From: Streptomyces sp. NBC_01351
GTDB taxonomy: Bacteria; Actinomycetota; Actinomycetes; Streptomycetales; Streptomycetaceae
Length of the DNA: 64,000 nt
Assembly: GCF_036237315.1 (NCBI RefSeq)
Contig: NZ_CP108356.1
Span: 6,143,501-6,207,500, forward strand
Direction: 5' to 3'
The notes below the pieces were generated by a model, which was not told the origin of the DNA, ran no database searches, and saw only the letters and a list, made by a program, of their open reading frames with translations. A program made the position numbers and the translations under genes. Positions within the stretch are counted from its first letter, which is position 1. Every line of letters starts with the position of its first letter. Below, one piece after another: positions 53,178 to 60,878 of this stretch.

Positions 53178-53429
53178 ATGGCGGGCACTAGCCACGGACA
53201 CACCCCGGCCGCCTGGACCGGTGTCATCATCGCCTTCATCGGTTTCTGCATCTCCGGCGCCTTCATGGTGATCGCGAACGTGTGGGGCTTCTGGGCCGGT
53301 CTCGTCGTCGTCGCGCTCGGCGGTGTCGTCGGCATGGCGATGAAGGCCGCGGGCATGGGCGCGCCGAAGGCCGCCCACAAGGACCTCGCCGAGGTCATCG
53401 CCGCCTCCAAGGTCCCCGCCAAGGTCTGA
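53178..53429 (+). CDS. HGxxPAAW-family small membrane protein
   Basis: 83 residues. The N-terminus MAGTSHGHTPAAWTGVII carries the HGxxPAAW signature; two hydrophobic segments follow (about 14-32 and 36-55). The C-terminal tail AGMGAPKAAHKDLAEVIAAS is cytoplasmic. Good ribosome-binding site (ACGAGGAGCAACTC before ATG). The family is conserved next to trp genes in Streptomyces, function unknown. Confidence 0.9.
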   Translation: MAGTSHGHTPAAWTGVIIAFIGFCISGAFMVIANVWGFWAGLVVVALGGVVGMAMKAAGMGAPKAAHKDLAEVIAASKVPAKV

Positions 53430-53497
53430 GCGGTACCGAGGATTCGAAAGGCGCGGCCCCGTCGGGCTGCGCCTTTTGTCGTGCTGCGACTTTTGTG

Positions 53498-53977
53498 ATG
53501 ATCCGCGAGAATCAGCGGGTGGACGCCTCTCGCACTCCCGATCTCGTGCCGTCGCCGTCGCCTCCCGTCGCCCGGTCTTCCCGTGCCCGGAGGCTCGCCG
53601 CTCCGGCGATCACCCTGGTCGGGGCCGTCGCGGCGTTCGCGTACGTGGGCGCGGTGGATCCCAACGAACCGGGCCACTACCCGGTCTGTCCGCTGTTCCG
53701 ACTGACCGGAATCCTGTGCCCCGGTTGTGGTGGGCTCAGGAGCGCACACGCGTTCGCCCACGGCGATCTCTTTGCAGCAATCGGGGCAAATGCCCTGGCC
53801 GTCGTCGGCTACTTCGTCTTCGCGGGATTCGCGGTCCTGTGGCTGGTTCGCGCCTACCGTGGCCGGCCCGCTCCAAGGCCTGCCTTGAAGTCGCTGTACT
53901 GGTGGGGGCTGGGTGCGGTGGCCCTGCTTTTCGCCATCGTCCGAAATCTTTCTTTCGGTTCGGCGCTGGCGCCCTGA
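53498..53977 (+). CDS. DUF2752 membrane protein
   Basis: 159 residues. The DUF2752 core CPLFRLTGILCPGCGGLRSA is near residue 64, with Cys residues (CPxC-type) that may bind metal or form a disulphide; AHAFAHGDLFAAIGANALAV follows. Hydrophobic segments are near 35-52, 93-115 and 130-148. ATG at 53498 is used; GTG at 53519 is an alternative, and neither has a clear ribosome-binding site. Function unknown. Confidence 0.82.
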   Translation: MIRENQRVDASRTPDLVPSPSPPVARSSRARRLAAPAITLVGAVAAFAYVGAVDPNEPGHYPVCPLFRLTGILCPGCGGLRSAHAFAHGDLFAAIGANALAVVGYFVFAGFAVLWLVRAYRGRPAPRPALKSLYWWGLGAVALLFAIVRNLSFGSALAP

Positions 53978-54150
53978 GAGCCGTGCGGGGCCCCGAATGA
54001 AGCCCGGATTCCGAATGTCCAGTTACTGGGACGGCGTCAACCGCGTGCGGAGGGCGACGCCACCTGCGGATACCATTTGATTGCCGACCTTGCATGGGTA
54101 CGTGTCTGCAAGGCGGCCGACCGTCATCGACCCGGAAGGGGGCCGCTCGC
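53978..54150 (+). promoter_or_regulatory. trpC upstream region with inverted repeat
   Basis: 173 bases. A perfect 6-bp inverted repeat CTTGCA...TGCAAG (54089-54094 and 54107-54112, 12-base spacer) lies about 40 bases before the trpC GTG and could be an operator or a small hairpin. No tandem Trp codons in a leader peptide are seen, so classical attenuation is unlikely. A promoter for trpC-trpM-trpB-trpA is expected here. Confidence 0.4.
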
Positions 54151-54960
54151 GTGAGTGTGCTCGACGAGATCATCGAAGGGGTCCGCGAAGACCTTGCCGA
54201 ACGGCAGGCCCGCGTGAGCCTCGACGAGCTCAAGGAGCGTGCCGCCAAGGCGCCCCAGGCCAAGGACGGCGTCGCCGCTCTGCGCGGCGACAGCGTCAAG
54301 GTGATCTGCGAGGTCAAGCGCTCCAGCCCGTCCAAGGGCGCGCTGGCCGCGATCGCTGATCCGGCCGGACTCGCCGCCGACTACGAGGCGGGCGGTGCGG
54401 CGGTCATCTCCGTCCTCACCGAGCAGCGCCGCTTCGGTGGCTCGCTGGCCGACCTGGAGGCCGTCCGCGCCCGCGTGGACATCCCGATCCTGCGCAAGGA
54501 CTTCATCGTCACGGCGTACCAGCTCTGGGAGGCGCGCGCCTACGGCGCCGACCTCGTCCTGCTGATCGTCGCGGCCCTGGAGCAGGAGGCCCTCGTCTCC
54601 CTCATCGAGCGGGCCGAGTCCATCGGTCTCACCCCGCTCGTCGAGGTCCACGACGAGGAGGAAGTGGAGCGCGCGGTCGCCGCGGGCGCCAAGATCATCG
54701 GCGTCAACGCCCGCAACCTCAAGGACCTCAAGGTCGACCGCTCCACCTTCGAGCGAGTCGTCGGCGAGATCCCGGACCACATCGTCAAGATCGCCGAGTC
54801 CGGCATCCGTGGCCCGCACGACCTGATCGCCTATGCCAACGAGGGCGCCGACGCCGTCCTCGTCGGGGAGTCCCTGGTGACCGGCCGCGACCCGAAGGCG
54901 GCCGTGGCCGACCTCGTCGCCGCCGGCGCCCACCCCGCCCTGCGCCACGGGCGGAGCTGA
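54151..54960 (+). CDS. trpC: Indole-3-glycerol phosphate synthase
   Basis: Beta/alpha-barrel decarboxylase/cyclase making indole-3-glycerol phosphate. 269 residues from GTG 54151 with GGAAGGGGGCC upstream. [16 protein letters not shown] near residue 50 (catalytic Lys), [20 protein letters not shown] near residue 87, [19 protein letters not shown] near residue 112, [14 protein letters not shown] near residue 184 and [14 protein letters not shown] near residue 214. trpM follows after eight bases. Confidence 0.97.
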   Translation: MSVLDEIIEGVREDLAERQARVSLDELKERAAKAPQAKDGVAALRGDSVKVICEVKRSSPSKGALAAIADPAGLAADYEAGGAAVISVLTEQRRFGGSLADLEAVRARVDIPILRKDFIVTAYQLWEARAYGADLVLLIVAALEQEALVSLIERAESIGLTPLVEVHDEEEVERAVAAGAKIIGVNARNLKDLKVDRSTFERVVGEIPDHIVKIAESGIRGPHDLIAYANEGADAVLVGESLVTGRDPKAAVADLVAAGAHPALRHGRS

Positions 54961-54968
54961 CCCCACCC

Positions 54969-55193
54969 ATGGCCCACAACCCGCCCTCCGTCAGCACGCA
55001 GCCCGCGCCGCCGGCACCTCGCCGCGGCCCGGTCGACGTGCCGACGGCGCACGCGCCCCTGGCGCGCGGTTGCCGCCCCCGTGGCTGCCGCGCCCCGGCC
55101 CGGCGCGTCCACGGGCGGCGGGTCCGGTACGTGATCGGCTCCGAGCCCGGTCAGGTCAACGGCATGCGATGGCGTCCCGGAGACGCGCTGTAA
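54969..55193 (+). CDS. trpM: TrpM-type small protein of the trp locus
   Basis: 74 residues, Arg/Pro/Cys-rich: [19 protein letters not shown] at the start, a [20 protein letters not shown] middle and an end [18 protein letters not shown]. It sits between trpC and trpB exactly where S. coelicolor has the small trpM (formerly trpX) gene, reported to modulate tryptophan metabolism. The name is given from position and size; sequence identity could not be checked. ATG start eight bases after trpC. A 197-base gap to trpB follows. Confidence 0.7.
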   Translation: MAHNPPSVSTQPAPPAPRRGPVDVPTAHAPLARGCRPRGCRAPARRVHGRRVRYVIGSEPGQVNGMRWRPGDAL

Positions 55194-55390
55194 CGAGGGC
55201 TGCCCCGGCCCGGTACCCAAGACGTACCGCGCCGGGCCACGGCTCCCGTGCGGCCTGCGCCCCGAGCCGCCGGCTCCGGGCGCGGTCTCCTCGTACCGAC
55301 ACACCACCGGCCCCCGAGCGGGGCACGTGTGTCGTGAGCGAGCGGCGCAATACGGTGAACCCACTCGCCGCATCCCGTAGGAGCACTGGC
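55194..55390 (+). promoter_or_regulatory. Long trpM-trpB spacer
   Basis: 197 bases inside an otherwise tight operon. An imperfect hairpin GGCCCGGTAC...GTACCGCGCCGGGCC (about 55209-55241) follows the trpM stop and could be a terminator or attenuator. A less GC-rich patch (CGCAATACGGTGAAC, about 55347-55361) could hold an internal trpB promoter. Confidence 0.4.
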
Positions 55391-56644
55391 ATGTCCAGCC
55401 AATACTTCATCCCGGACCCTGAGGGTCACGTTCCGAACTCCGAAGGCTACTTCGGTGACTTCGGAGGCAAGTTCATCCCGGAGGCGCTCGTCGCCGCCGT
55501 GGACGAGGTAGCCGTCGAGTACGAGAAGGCCAAGAGCGACCCGGCCTTCGCCGCCGAGCTGAACGACCTGATGGTCAACTACACCGGCCGCCCGAGCTCC
55601 CTCACCGAGGTGCCCCGGTTCGCCGAGCACGCCGGCGGCGCCCGGATCTTCCTCAAGCGCGAGGACCTCAACCACACCGGCTCGCACAAGATCAACAACG
55701 TGCTGGGCCAGGCGCTGCTCACCAAGCGCATGGGCAAGACCCGGGTCATCGCCGAGACCGGAGCCGGCCAGCACGGCGTGGCCACCGCCACCGCCTGCGC
55801 CCTCTTCGGCCTCGACTGCACCATCTACATGGGCGAGATCGACACCCAGCGCCAGGCCCTCAACGTGGCCCGGATGCGCATGCTCGGCGCCGAGGTCATC
55901 GCCGTGAAGTCCGGCTCCCGGACGCTCAAGGACGCCATCAACGAGGCGTTCCGCGACTGGGTCGCCAATGTGGACCAGACCCACTACCTCTTCGGTACGG
56001 TCGCCGGCCCCCACCCCTTCCCGGCCATGGTCCGAGACTTCCACCGGGTCATCGGCGTCGAGGCCCGCCGCCAGATCCTGGAGCGCGCCGGCCGGCTGCC
56101 CGACGCCGTCGCGGCCTGCGTCGGCGGCGGCTCCAACGCCATCGGCCTCTTCCACGCCTTCATCCCGGACGCCGACGTCCGCCTCGTCGGCTTCGAGCCC
56201 GCCGGACACGGCGTCGAGACCGGCGAGCACGCGGCCACCCTGACCGCCGGCGAGCCCGGGATCCTGCACGGCTCCCGCTCCTACGTCCTGCAGGACGAGG
56301 AGGGCCAGATCACCGAGCCGTACTCCATCTCGGCCGGTCTGGACTACCCCGGCATCGGCCCGGAGCACTCCTACCTCAAGGACTCCGGCCGCGGCGAGTA
56401 CCGCGCGGTCACCGACGACCAGGCGATGCAGGCCCTGCGCCTGCTGTCACGCACCGAGGGCATCATCCCGGCGATCGAGTCCGCGCACGCCCTCGCCGGC
56501 GCGCTGGACCTCGGCAAGGAGCTGGGCAAGGACGGCCTGATGGTCGTCAACCTGTCCGGCCGCGGTGACAAGGACATGGACACGGCAGCCCGCTACTTCG
56601 GGCTGTACGACGGCAGCGAGAGCGCCGAGGGGGAGTCGAAGTGA
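55391..56644 (+). CDS. trpB: Tryptophan synthase beta subunit
   Basis: PLP enzyme joining indole and serine. 417 residues from ATG 55391 (TAGGAG upstream). [21 protein letters not shown] near residue 17, PLP-lysine motif [20 protein letters not shown] near residue 91 (Lys in HTGSHK), [20 protein letters not shown] near residue 118 and the phosphate loop [15 protein letters not shown] near residue 240. The stop overlaps the trpA GTG by four bases, so alpha and beta are co-translated. Confidence 0.98.
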   Translation: MSSQYFIPDPEGHVPNSEGYFGDFGGKFIPEALVAAVDEVAVEYEKAKSDPAFAAELNDLMVNYTGRPSSLTEVPRFAEHAGGARIFLKREDLNHTGSHKINNVLGQALLTKRMGKTRVIAETGAGQHGVATATACALFGLDCTIYMGEIDTQRQALNVARMRMLGAEVIAVKSGSRTLKDAINEAFRDWVANVDQTHYLFGTVAGPHPFPAMVRDFHRVIGVEARRQILERAGRLPDAVAACVGGGSNAIGLFHAFIPDADVRLVGFEPAGHGVETGEHAATLTAGEPGILHGSRSYVLQDEEGQITEPYSISAGLDYPGIGPEHSYLKDSGRGEYRAVTDDQAMQALRLLSRTEGIIPAIESAHALAGALDLGKELGKDGLMVVNLSGRGDKDMDTAARYFGLYDGSESAEGESK

Positions 56645-57456
56645 GCAACGGCAAGATCCAGCTTCTGAGCGACACGCTGGCCAAGGCGAAGTCCGAGGAC
56701 CGCGCCGCTCTCGTCGCCTACCTCCCGGCCGGCTTCCCGACCGTCGACGGCGCCATCGAGGCGGTCAAGGCCGTCATCGCGGGCGGCGCCGACGTGGTCG
56801 AGATCGGCCTCCCGCACAGCGACCCGGTCCTGGACGGCGCGATCATCCAGACCGCCGACGACATCGCCCTGCGCGGCGGAGTCAAGATCGCCGACGTGCT
56901 GCGCACCGTGCGCGAGGCCCACGAGGCGACCGGGGCCCCGATCCTGGTGATGACGTACTGGAACCCCGTCGACCGCTACGGCGTCGAGCGGTTCACCGCC
57001 GAGCTCGCCGAGGCGGGCGGCGCCGGCTGCATCCTGCCCGACCTGCCGGTCCAGGAGTCCGCGCTGTGGCGGGAGCACGCGGAGAAGCACGGTCTGGCGA
57101 CCGTCTTCGTCGTGGCCCCCAGCAGCCAGGACGCGCGCCTGGCCACCATCACGGCGGCCGGCTCCGGCTTCGTCTACGCCGCCTCCCTCATGGGCGTCAC
57201 CGGCACCCGCGAGTCGGTCGGCAACCAGGCCCAGGACCTCGTCCGGCGCACCCGCGCCACCACCGAGCTCCCGGTCTGCGTCGGCCTGGGCGTCTCCAAC
57301 GCCGCACAGGCCAAGGAGGTCGCGGGCTTCGCCGACGGTGTGATCGTCGGCTCGGCCTTCGTGAAGCTGCTGCTCGACGCACCGGATGAGGCGGCCGGGC
57401 TGGCCGCCGTACGGGCGCTGGCGGCCGACCTCGCGGCGGGCGTGCGCAGGAGCTGA
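56641..57456 (+). CDS. trpA: Tryptophan synthase alpha subunit
   Basis: Beta/alpha-barrel that cleaves indole-3-glycerol phosphate. 271 residues. Catalytic Glu in [20 protein letters not shown] (near residue 50) and the Asp in [17 protein letters not shown] (near residue 30). [20 protein letters not shown] (near residue 157) and [20 protein letters not shown] near residue 218 follow. GTG overlaps trpB. The operon ends in a hairpin at 57523. Confidence 0.97.
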   Translation: MSNGKIQLLSDTLAKAKSEDRAALVAYLPAGFPTVDGAIEAVKAVIAGGADVVEIGLPHSDPVLDGAIIQTADDIALRGGVKIADVLRTVREAHEATGAPILVMTYWNPVDRYGVERFTAELAEAGGAGCILPDLPVQESALWREHAEKHGLATVFVVAPSSQDARLATITAAGSGFVYAASLMGVTGTRESVGNQAQDLVRRTRATTELPVCVGLGVSNAAQAKEVAGFADGVIVGSAFVKLLLDAPDEAAGLAAVRALAADLAAGVRRS

Positions 57457-57522
57457 CTCGCGCGTTCGATCAGGACGTGGACACCTGAGCGGGTTCTGTA
57501 GTCCGATCGGGTGGAAGTCGGG

Positions 57523-57550
57523 GCGGGGAGGCACGCGAGTGCCTCCCCGC
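57523..57550 (+). terminator. GNRA-loop hairpin terminator after trpA
   Basis: Perfect 12-bp stem GCGGGGAGGCAC (57523-57534) with GTGCCTCCCCGC (57539-57550) and a GCGA tetraloop (GNRA type), followed by TTCGTTT. It ends 15 bases before the next gene, so it separates the trp operon from the thioredoxin gene. Confidence 0.9.
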
Positions 57551-57565
57551 TTCGTTTGGCCGAAC

Positions 57566-58510
57566 GTGAGCGAGATGAACGACGGTGCGAACCGCGATGC
57601 GACGAAACGATCGGCCCGGGAGCGACTCCAGATGGAGCGCGAGCGGCAGAAGACCCGGGACAAGCGCCGGCGGACCTTGATCGTGGCGGCGGCGGTGGTC
57701 GGCGTGCTCGGCCTCGCGACCGTCGTCGGCGTGATCGCGGCCAACGCCGGCAAGGGCGACAAGTCCGCCAAGGCGGGTCCGGTCGTCGCCCCCTCGGGGG
57801 CCACGGGCAAGGACGCGCTCGCCATCCAGGCGGGCAAGGCGGAGGCGCCGCACACCCTGGTGGTGTGGGAGGACTTCCGCTGCCCGGCCTGCAAGTCCTT
57901 CGAGGACAACTACCGGGACACCATCCACGAGCTGGAGGCCAAGGGCCTGCTCAAGACCGAGTACCACCTGGTCACGCTCATCGACGGGAACATGGGCGGC
58001 AGCGGATCCCTGAAGAGCGCGAACGCGGCGGCCTGCGCTCAGGACGCCGGAAAGTTCACCGCCTACCACGACGTCCTCTTCGTCAACCAGCCGCAGGAGG
58101 TCGACGACGCCTACGGCAAGAACGCCAAGCTGCTGGAACTGGCAGGCAAGGTGGAGGGGCTGGACACCCCCGAGTTCCGCGCCTGCGTCGAGGACGGCAC
58201 GCACAACAGCTGGGTGGGCAAATCCCAGGACGCCTTCCGCGCCGGGAAGTTCCGGGGCACGCCGACCGTGCAGCTGGACGGCAAGGACATCTTCTCCGAC
58301 CAGACGAACCCGATGACCCCGCAGAAGCTCAAGGAGCAGGTGGAGGGCACGGCCAAGAGCTCCGGCAGCGGTGCGACGAAGGCCTCACCGTCCGCTTCCG
58401 CCTCTGCTTCGGCGTCTCCCTCGGCCCGGGCGAAGGGCTCGTCGAAGACGGGCTCGCCGTCCCCCGCCGGGGCGTCGAAGGCCTCCGCGACGGGGGCCGC
58501 GGGGGACTGA
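57566..58510 (+). CDS. Membrane-anchored DsbA-like thioredoxin (CPAC), second copy
   Basis: 314 residues. A basic N-terminus (RSARERLQMERERQKTRDKR), one transmembrane helix (about 37-58), then a DsbA-type domain with VVWEDFRCPACKSFEDNY (CPAC near residue 110) and the cis-proline loop KFRGTPTVQLDG near residue 230. A Ser/Ala-rich tail (about 270-314) is additional. Same layout as the protein at 28507. GTG at 57566 or ATG at 57575 may start it. It precedes lgt by 88 bases. Confidence 0.88.
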   Translation: MSEMNDGANRDATKRSARERLQMERERQKTRDKRRRTLIVAAAVVGVLGLATVVGVIAANAGKGDKSAKAGPVVAPSGATGKDALAIQAGKAEAPHTLVVWEDFRCPACKSFEDNYRDTIHELEAKGLLKTEYHLVTLIDGNMGGSGSLKSANAAACAQDAGKFTAYHDVLFVNQPQEVDDAYGKNAKLLELAGKVEGLDTPEFRACVEDGTHNSWVGKSQDAFRAGKFRGTPTVQLDGKDIFSDQTNPMTPQKLKEQVEGTAKSSGSGATKASPSASASASASPSARAKGSSKTGSPSPAGASKASATGAAGD

Positions 58511-58598
58511 GGGACGCCCGGGGCATGTGTGGATTTGGTTTCGGCTTGCCGGGCGGGTTGCGGTGCCCACCGCCCGGCAGGGTAGCGTCATCACTGCC

Positions 58599-59627
58599 AT
58601 GAACCTTGCTTACATCCCCAGCCCGTCGACCGGCGTGATCAATCTCGGACCGATCCCGCTGCGCGGCTACGCGTTCTGCATCATCATCGGTGTCTTCGTC
58701 GCCGTCTGGCTCGGCAACAAGCGCTGGGTCGCGCGCGGCGGAAAGCCCGGCACGGTCGCGGACATCGCCGTGTGGGCGGTGCCGTTCGGCCTTGTCGGCG
58801 GTCGCCTCTACCACGTGATCACCGACTACCAGCTCTACTTCGGCGAAGGCCGCAACTGGGTCGACGCCTTCAAGATCTGGGAGGGCGGCCTCGGCATCTG
58901 GGGTGCGATCGCGCTGGGCGCGGTCGGAGCCTGGATCGGCTGCCGGCTGCGCGGCATCCCGCTGCCGGCCTGGGCGGACGCCCTGGCCCCCGGCATCGCA
59001 CTGGCCCAGGCGTTCGGGCGGTGGGGCAACTGGTTCAACCAGGAGCTGTACGGCCGCGCCACCGATCTGCCGTGGGCGGTGGAGATCAGCGAGGGCCCGA
59101 ACCGGGTCGCCGGCACCTACCATCCGACCTTCCTGTACGAGTCGCTGTGGTGCGTCGGCGTCGCCCTGCTGGTCATCTGGGCCGACCGCCGCTTCAAGCT
59201 CGGCCACGGGCGGGCGTTCGCCCTGTACGTGGCGGCGTACTGTTCCGGCCGCGTCTGGATCGAGTACATGCGGGTCGACGAGGCGCACCTCATCCTGGGC
59301 CTGCGGCTGAACGTATGGACCGCGATCGTGGTCTTCGTCCTGGCCGTGGTCTACCTGGTGCTGTCCGCGAAGCTGCGGCCGGGCCGCGAGGAGATCGTCG
59401 AACCGGTCGCCCCCGGCGGTGAGGGCGGTAAGGGTTCGGCTCCGGCCGACGCGGACGCTGCCGCGGAGGCGAAGGACGCCGAGCCGAAGGACTCCGTGCC
59501 CGGGGACGGCAAGGCCGCCGACGCGGCCGAGTCGGAAGCCTCCGCGCCGAAGGCGGCCGTCCTGACGAAGGACGCTCCCGCCGAGGCCGAGGCCGAGGCC
59601 AAGGCCCCGGAGGCCGGGAAGAGCTGA
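58599..59627 (+). CDS. lgt: Prolipoprotein diacylglyceryl transferase
   Basis: Membrane enzyme that attaches diacylglycerol to the lipobox Cys, the step before LspA (18626). 342 residues from ATG 58599. GPIPLRGYAFCIIIGVFVAV near residue 17, PFGLVGGRLYHVITDYQLYF near residue 64 and the Lgt signature AQAFGRWGNWFNQELYG near residue 136; HPTFLYESLW near residue 176. The last 78 residues (from about 265) are an Ala/Glu/Lys-rich hydrophilic tail not needed in other bacteria. Followed by a strong terminator. Confidence 0.97.
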   Translation: MNLAYIPSPSTGVINLGPIPLRGYAFCIIIGVFVAVWLGNKRWVARGGKPGTVADIAVWAVPFGLVGGRLYHVITDYQLYFGEGRNWVDAFKIWEGGLGIWGAIALGAVGAWIGCRLRGIPLPAWADALAPGIALAQAFGRWGNWFNQELYGRATDLPWAVEISEGPNRVAGTYHPTFLYESLWCVGVALLVIWADRRFKLGHGRAFALYVAAYCSGRVWIEYMRVDEAHLILGLRLNVWTAIVVFVLAVVYLVLSAKLRPGREEIVEPVAPGGEGGKGSAPADADAAAEAKDAEPKDSVPGDGKAADAAESEASAPKAAVLTKDAPAEAEAEAKAPEAGKS

Positions 59628-59639
59628 CCCGTACGGTCC

Positions 59640-59675
59640 GAAGGGGGCGCCGCGCACCAACGCGGCGCCCCCTTC
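59640..59675 (+). terminator. Hairpin terminator after lgt
   Basis: Perfect 15-bp stem GAAGGGGGCGCCGCG (59640-59654) with CGCGGCGCCCCCTTC (59661-59675), loop CACCAA, then GCGTTT. Confidence 0.92.
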
Positions 59676-59957
59676 GCGTTTCCCGGGCGGGGTCGGCGGG
59701 GGGCCGGTTCCGCCGGTGCCGGGGGCGCGCCGGGGCGTCTCCTCGGGCGTCGAACGTGTCGGGGGGTCGGTGGGCCGAGGGGGCCCAGTTCGACGCCCTG
59801 CGGGGACGCCCCGGCACACCCCCGTCCCCGTCGAAACCGGCGGGCGGCCCCCGGGGGCCGTGGGGCGGGGACACTGCGGGGGCCCCGACCCCGCCAGGGT
59901 TCGCAAGCCGAGGAGAGGCCCCGCAGGGGCACCGCCCCACCTCGAAGCCGCCCGTTT
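59676..59957. other. Gene-free GC-rich spacer downstream of lgt
   Basis: About 280 of the 435 bases between lgt and the next gene. I see no gene with convincing codon use, start signal or family resemblance; open frames here give Pro/Gly/Arg-rich translations without similarity to anything I know. Short words such as GGGTCGGCGGG and GGGGCCGTGGGG suggest degenerate repeat remains. Confidence 0.6.
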
Positions 59958-60030
59958 CAGCCTCGCCGGCGTTTGAGGCGTGGGGGTCCCCCCGGACGGA
60001 GTCTGGGGGAGGGTCTGGGGCGGAGCCCCA
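59958..60030. repeat. Intergenic palindromic repeat, copy 6
   Basis: Inverted orientation of the copy at 20649: CAGCCTCGCCGGCGTTTGAG, GGGGGTCCCCCCGGACGGAG, TCTGGGGGAGGGTCTGGGGC, GGAGCCCCA. The two agree at nearly every position. It ends 33 bases before the stop of the minus-strand lyase gene, so it may terminate that operon. Confidence 0.8.
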
Positions 60031-60062
60031 GGAGGGGGGCCGCACCCGATCCGGGGGCGGGG

Positions 60063-60878
60063 TTAGCGGGTGGCCATTCGCGCGGCGAGCGCAAGGGTGC
60101 GGTGGGCCGCCGCAACCACCGCCGGGTCCACGAAGCGGCCGTCCGGCAGGGCCAGCGCCCCCGGGGTGGCACGGGCCGCGGCCAGGACCTCCTCGGCAGC
60201 CGTGACCTCCGCCGGCGCCGGGAGGTAGGCCCGCTCGATCACCGGGAGTTGGTGGGGGTGGATCGCCGCGCGGCCCAGGAAGCCCAGGGCGCGGCCGCGT
60301 GCGCAGGAGACGGCCAGGGCTTCCAGGTCCCGGATGTCCGGGAACACGGACTGGGCCGGGGGTGCCAGCCCGGCGGCCCGGGCCGCTACCACCACCCGGG
60401 AGCGCGGCCAGTCCAGCCCCGCCTCCGCGCTGACGCCCAGATCGGCCCGCAGGTCCGCCTCGCCGAGGGACAGCCCGCGCAGGGCCGGGTGCGCGCGGGC
60501 GATCTCGTACGCCCGCTCCACGCCCAGCGCCGTTTCGAGCAGTGCGTGCAGCCCGACCCCGCCGGTGCGGTCGGCGACGGCGGCGATCTGTTCCGGGGCA
60601 CTGATCTTCGGCAGCCGGAGTCCCGCGAGGCCCCGCAGGCCGGACAGCGCGGTGAGGTCGGCGCCGCCCCAGGGGGAGTCGAGGGCGTTGACGCGGACGT
60701 GGACGGGGACCGGGGGCCGCTCGGAGAGCAGTTCGGCGGTGGCGGCGCGGGCGTACTCCTTGCGGGAGACCGGAACCGCATCCTCCAGGTCCACGATGAC
60801 GGCGTCCGCCCCGCGGCAGAGGGCTTTCGCGACCACCTCCGGGCGGTCGCCCGGTGCGTACAGCCAGGTCAGGATCAC
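60063..60878 (-). CDS. HpcH/HpaI (CitE-type) aldolase/citrate lyase family protein
   Basis: 271 residues from GTG 60878 (AAGGAGCGCT upstream). CitE-like barrel: ILTWLYAPGDRPEVVAKAL at the start, DAVIVDLEDAVPVSRKEYA (acidic metal-site region near residue 26), HVRVNALDSPWGGADL near residue 59, GLHALLETALGVERAYEIA (metal-ligand Glu near residue 113) and GRAAIHPHQLPVIERAYLP near residue 205. Such proteins act on CoA esters (citramalyl-, malyl- or beta-hydroxyacyl-CoA). The start overlaps the CoA-transferase stop (GTGA), so the pair is probably functionally linked. Confidence 0.9.
   Translation of the reverse strand: MILTWLYAPGDRPEVVAKALCRGADAVIVDLEDAVPVSRKEYARAATAELLSERPPVPVHVRVNALDSPWGGADLTALSGLRGLAGLRLPKISAPEQIAAVADRTGGVGLHALLETALGVERAYEIARAHPALRGLSLGEADLRADLGVSAEAGLDWPRSRVVVAARAAGLAPPAQSVFPDIRDLEALAVSCARGRALGFLGRAAIHPHQLPVIERAYLPAPAEVTAAEEVLAAARATPGALALPDGRFVDPAVVAAAHRTLALAARMATR

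Noticed and set aside
52139..53761. Minus-strand open frame of 540 codons over the trp-associated genes
   Set aside because: No ribosome-binding site, no motif, and it lies over three plus-strand genes with good codon bias.
54015..54080. 21-codon frame before trpC starting MSSYWDG, considered as a Trp leader peptide
   Set aside because: Only one Trp codon, weak ribosome-binding site and no clear attenuator stems.
59756..60205. Possible Pro/Gly-rich protein downstream of lgt
   Set aside because: It crosses the repeat copy at 59958 and the end of the lyase gene; translation is low-complexity and repeat-derived.
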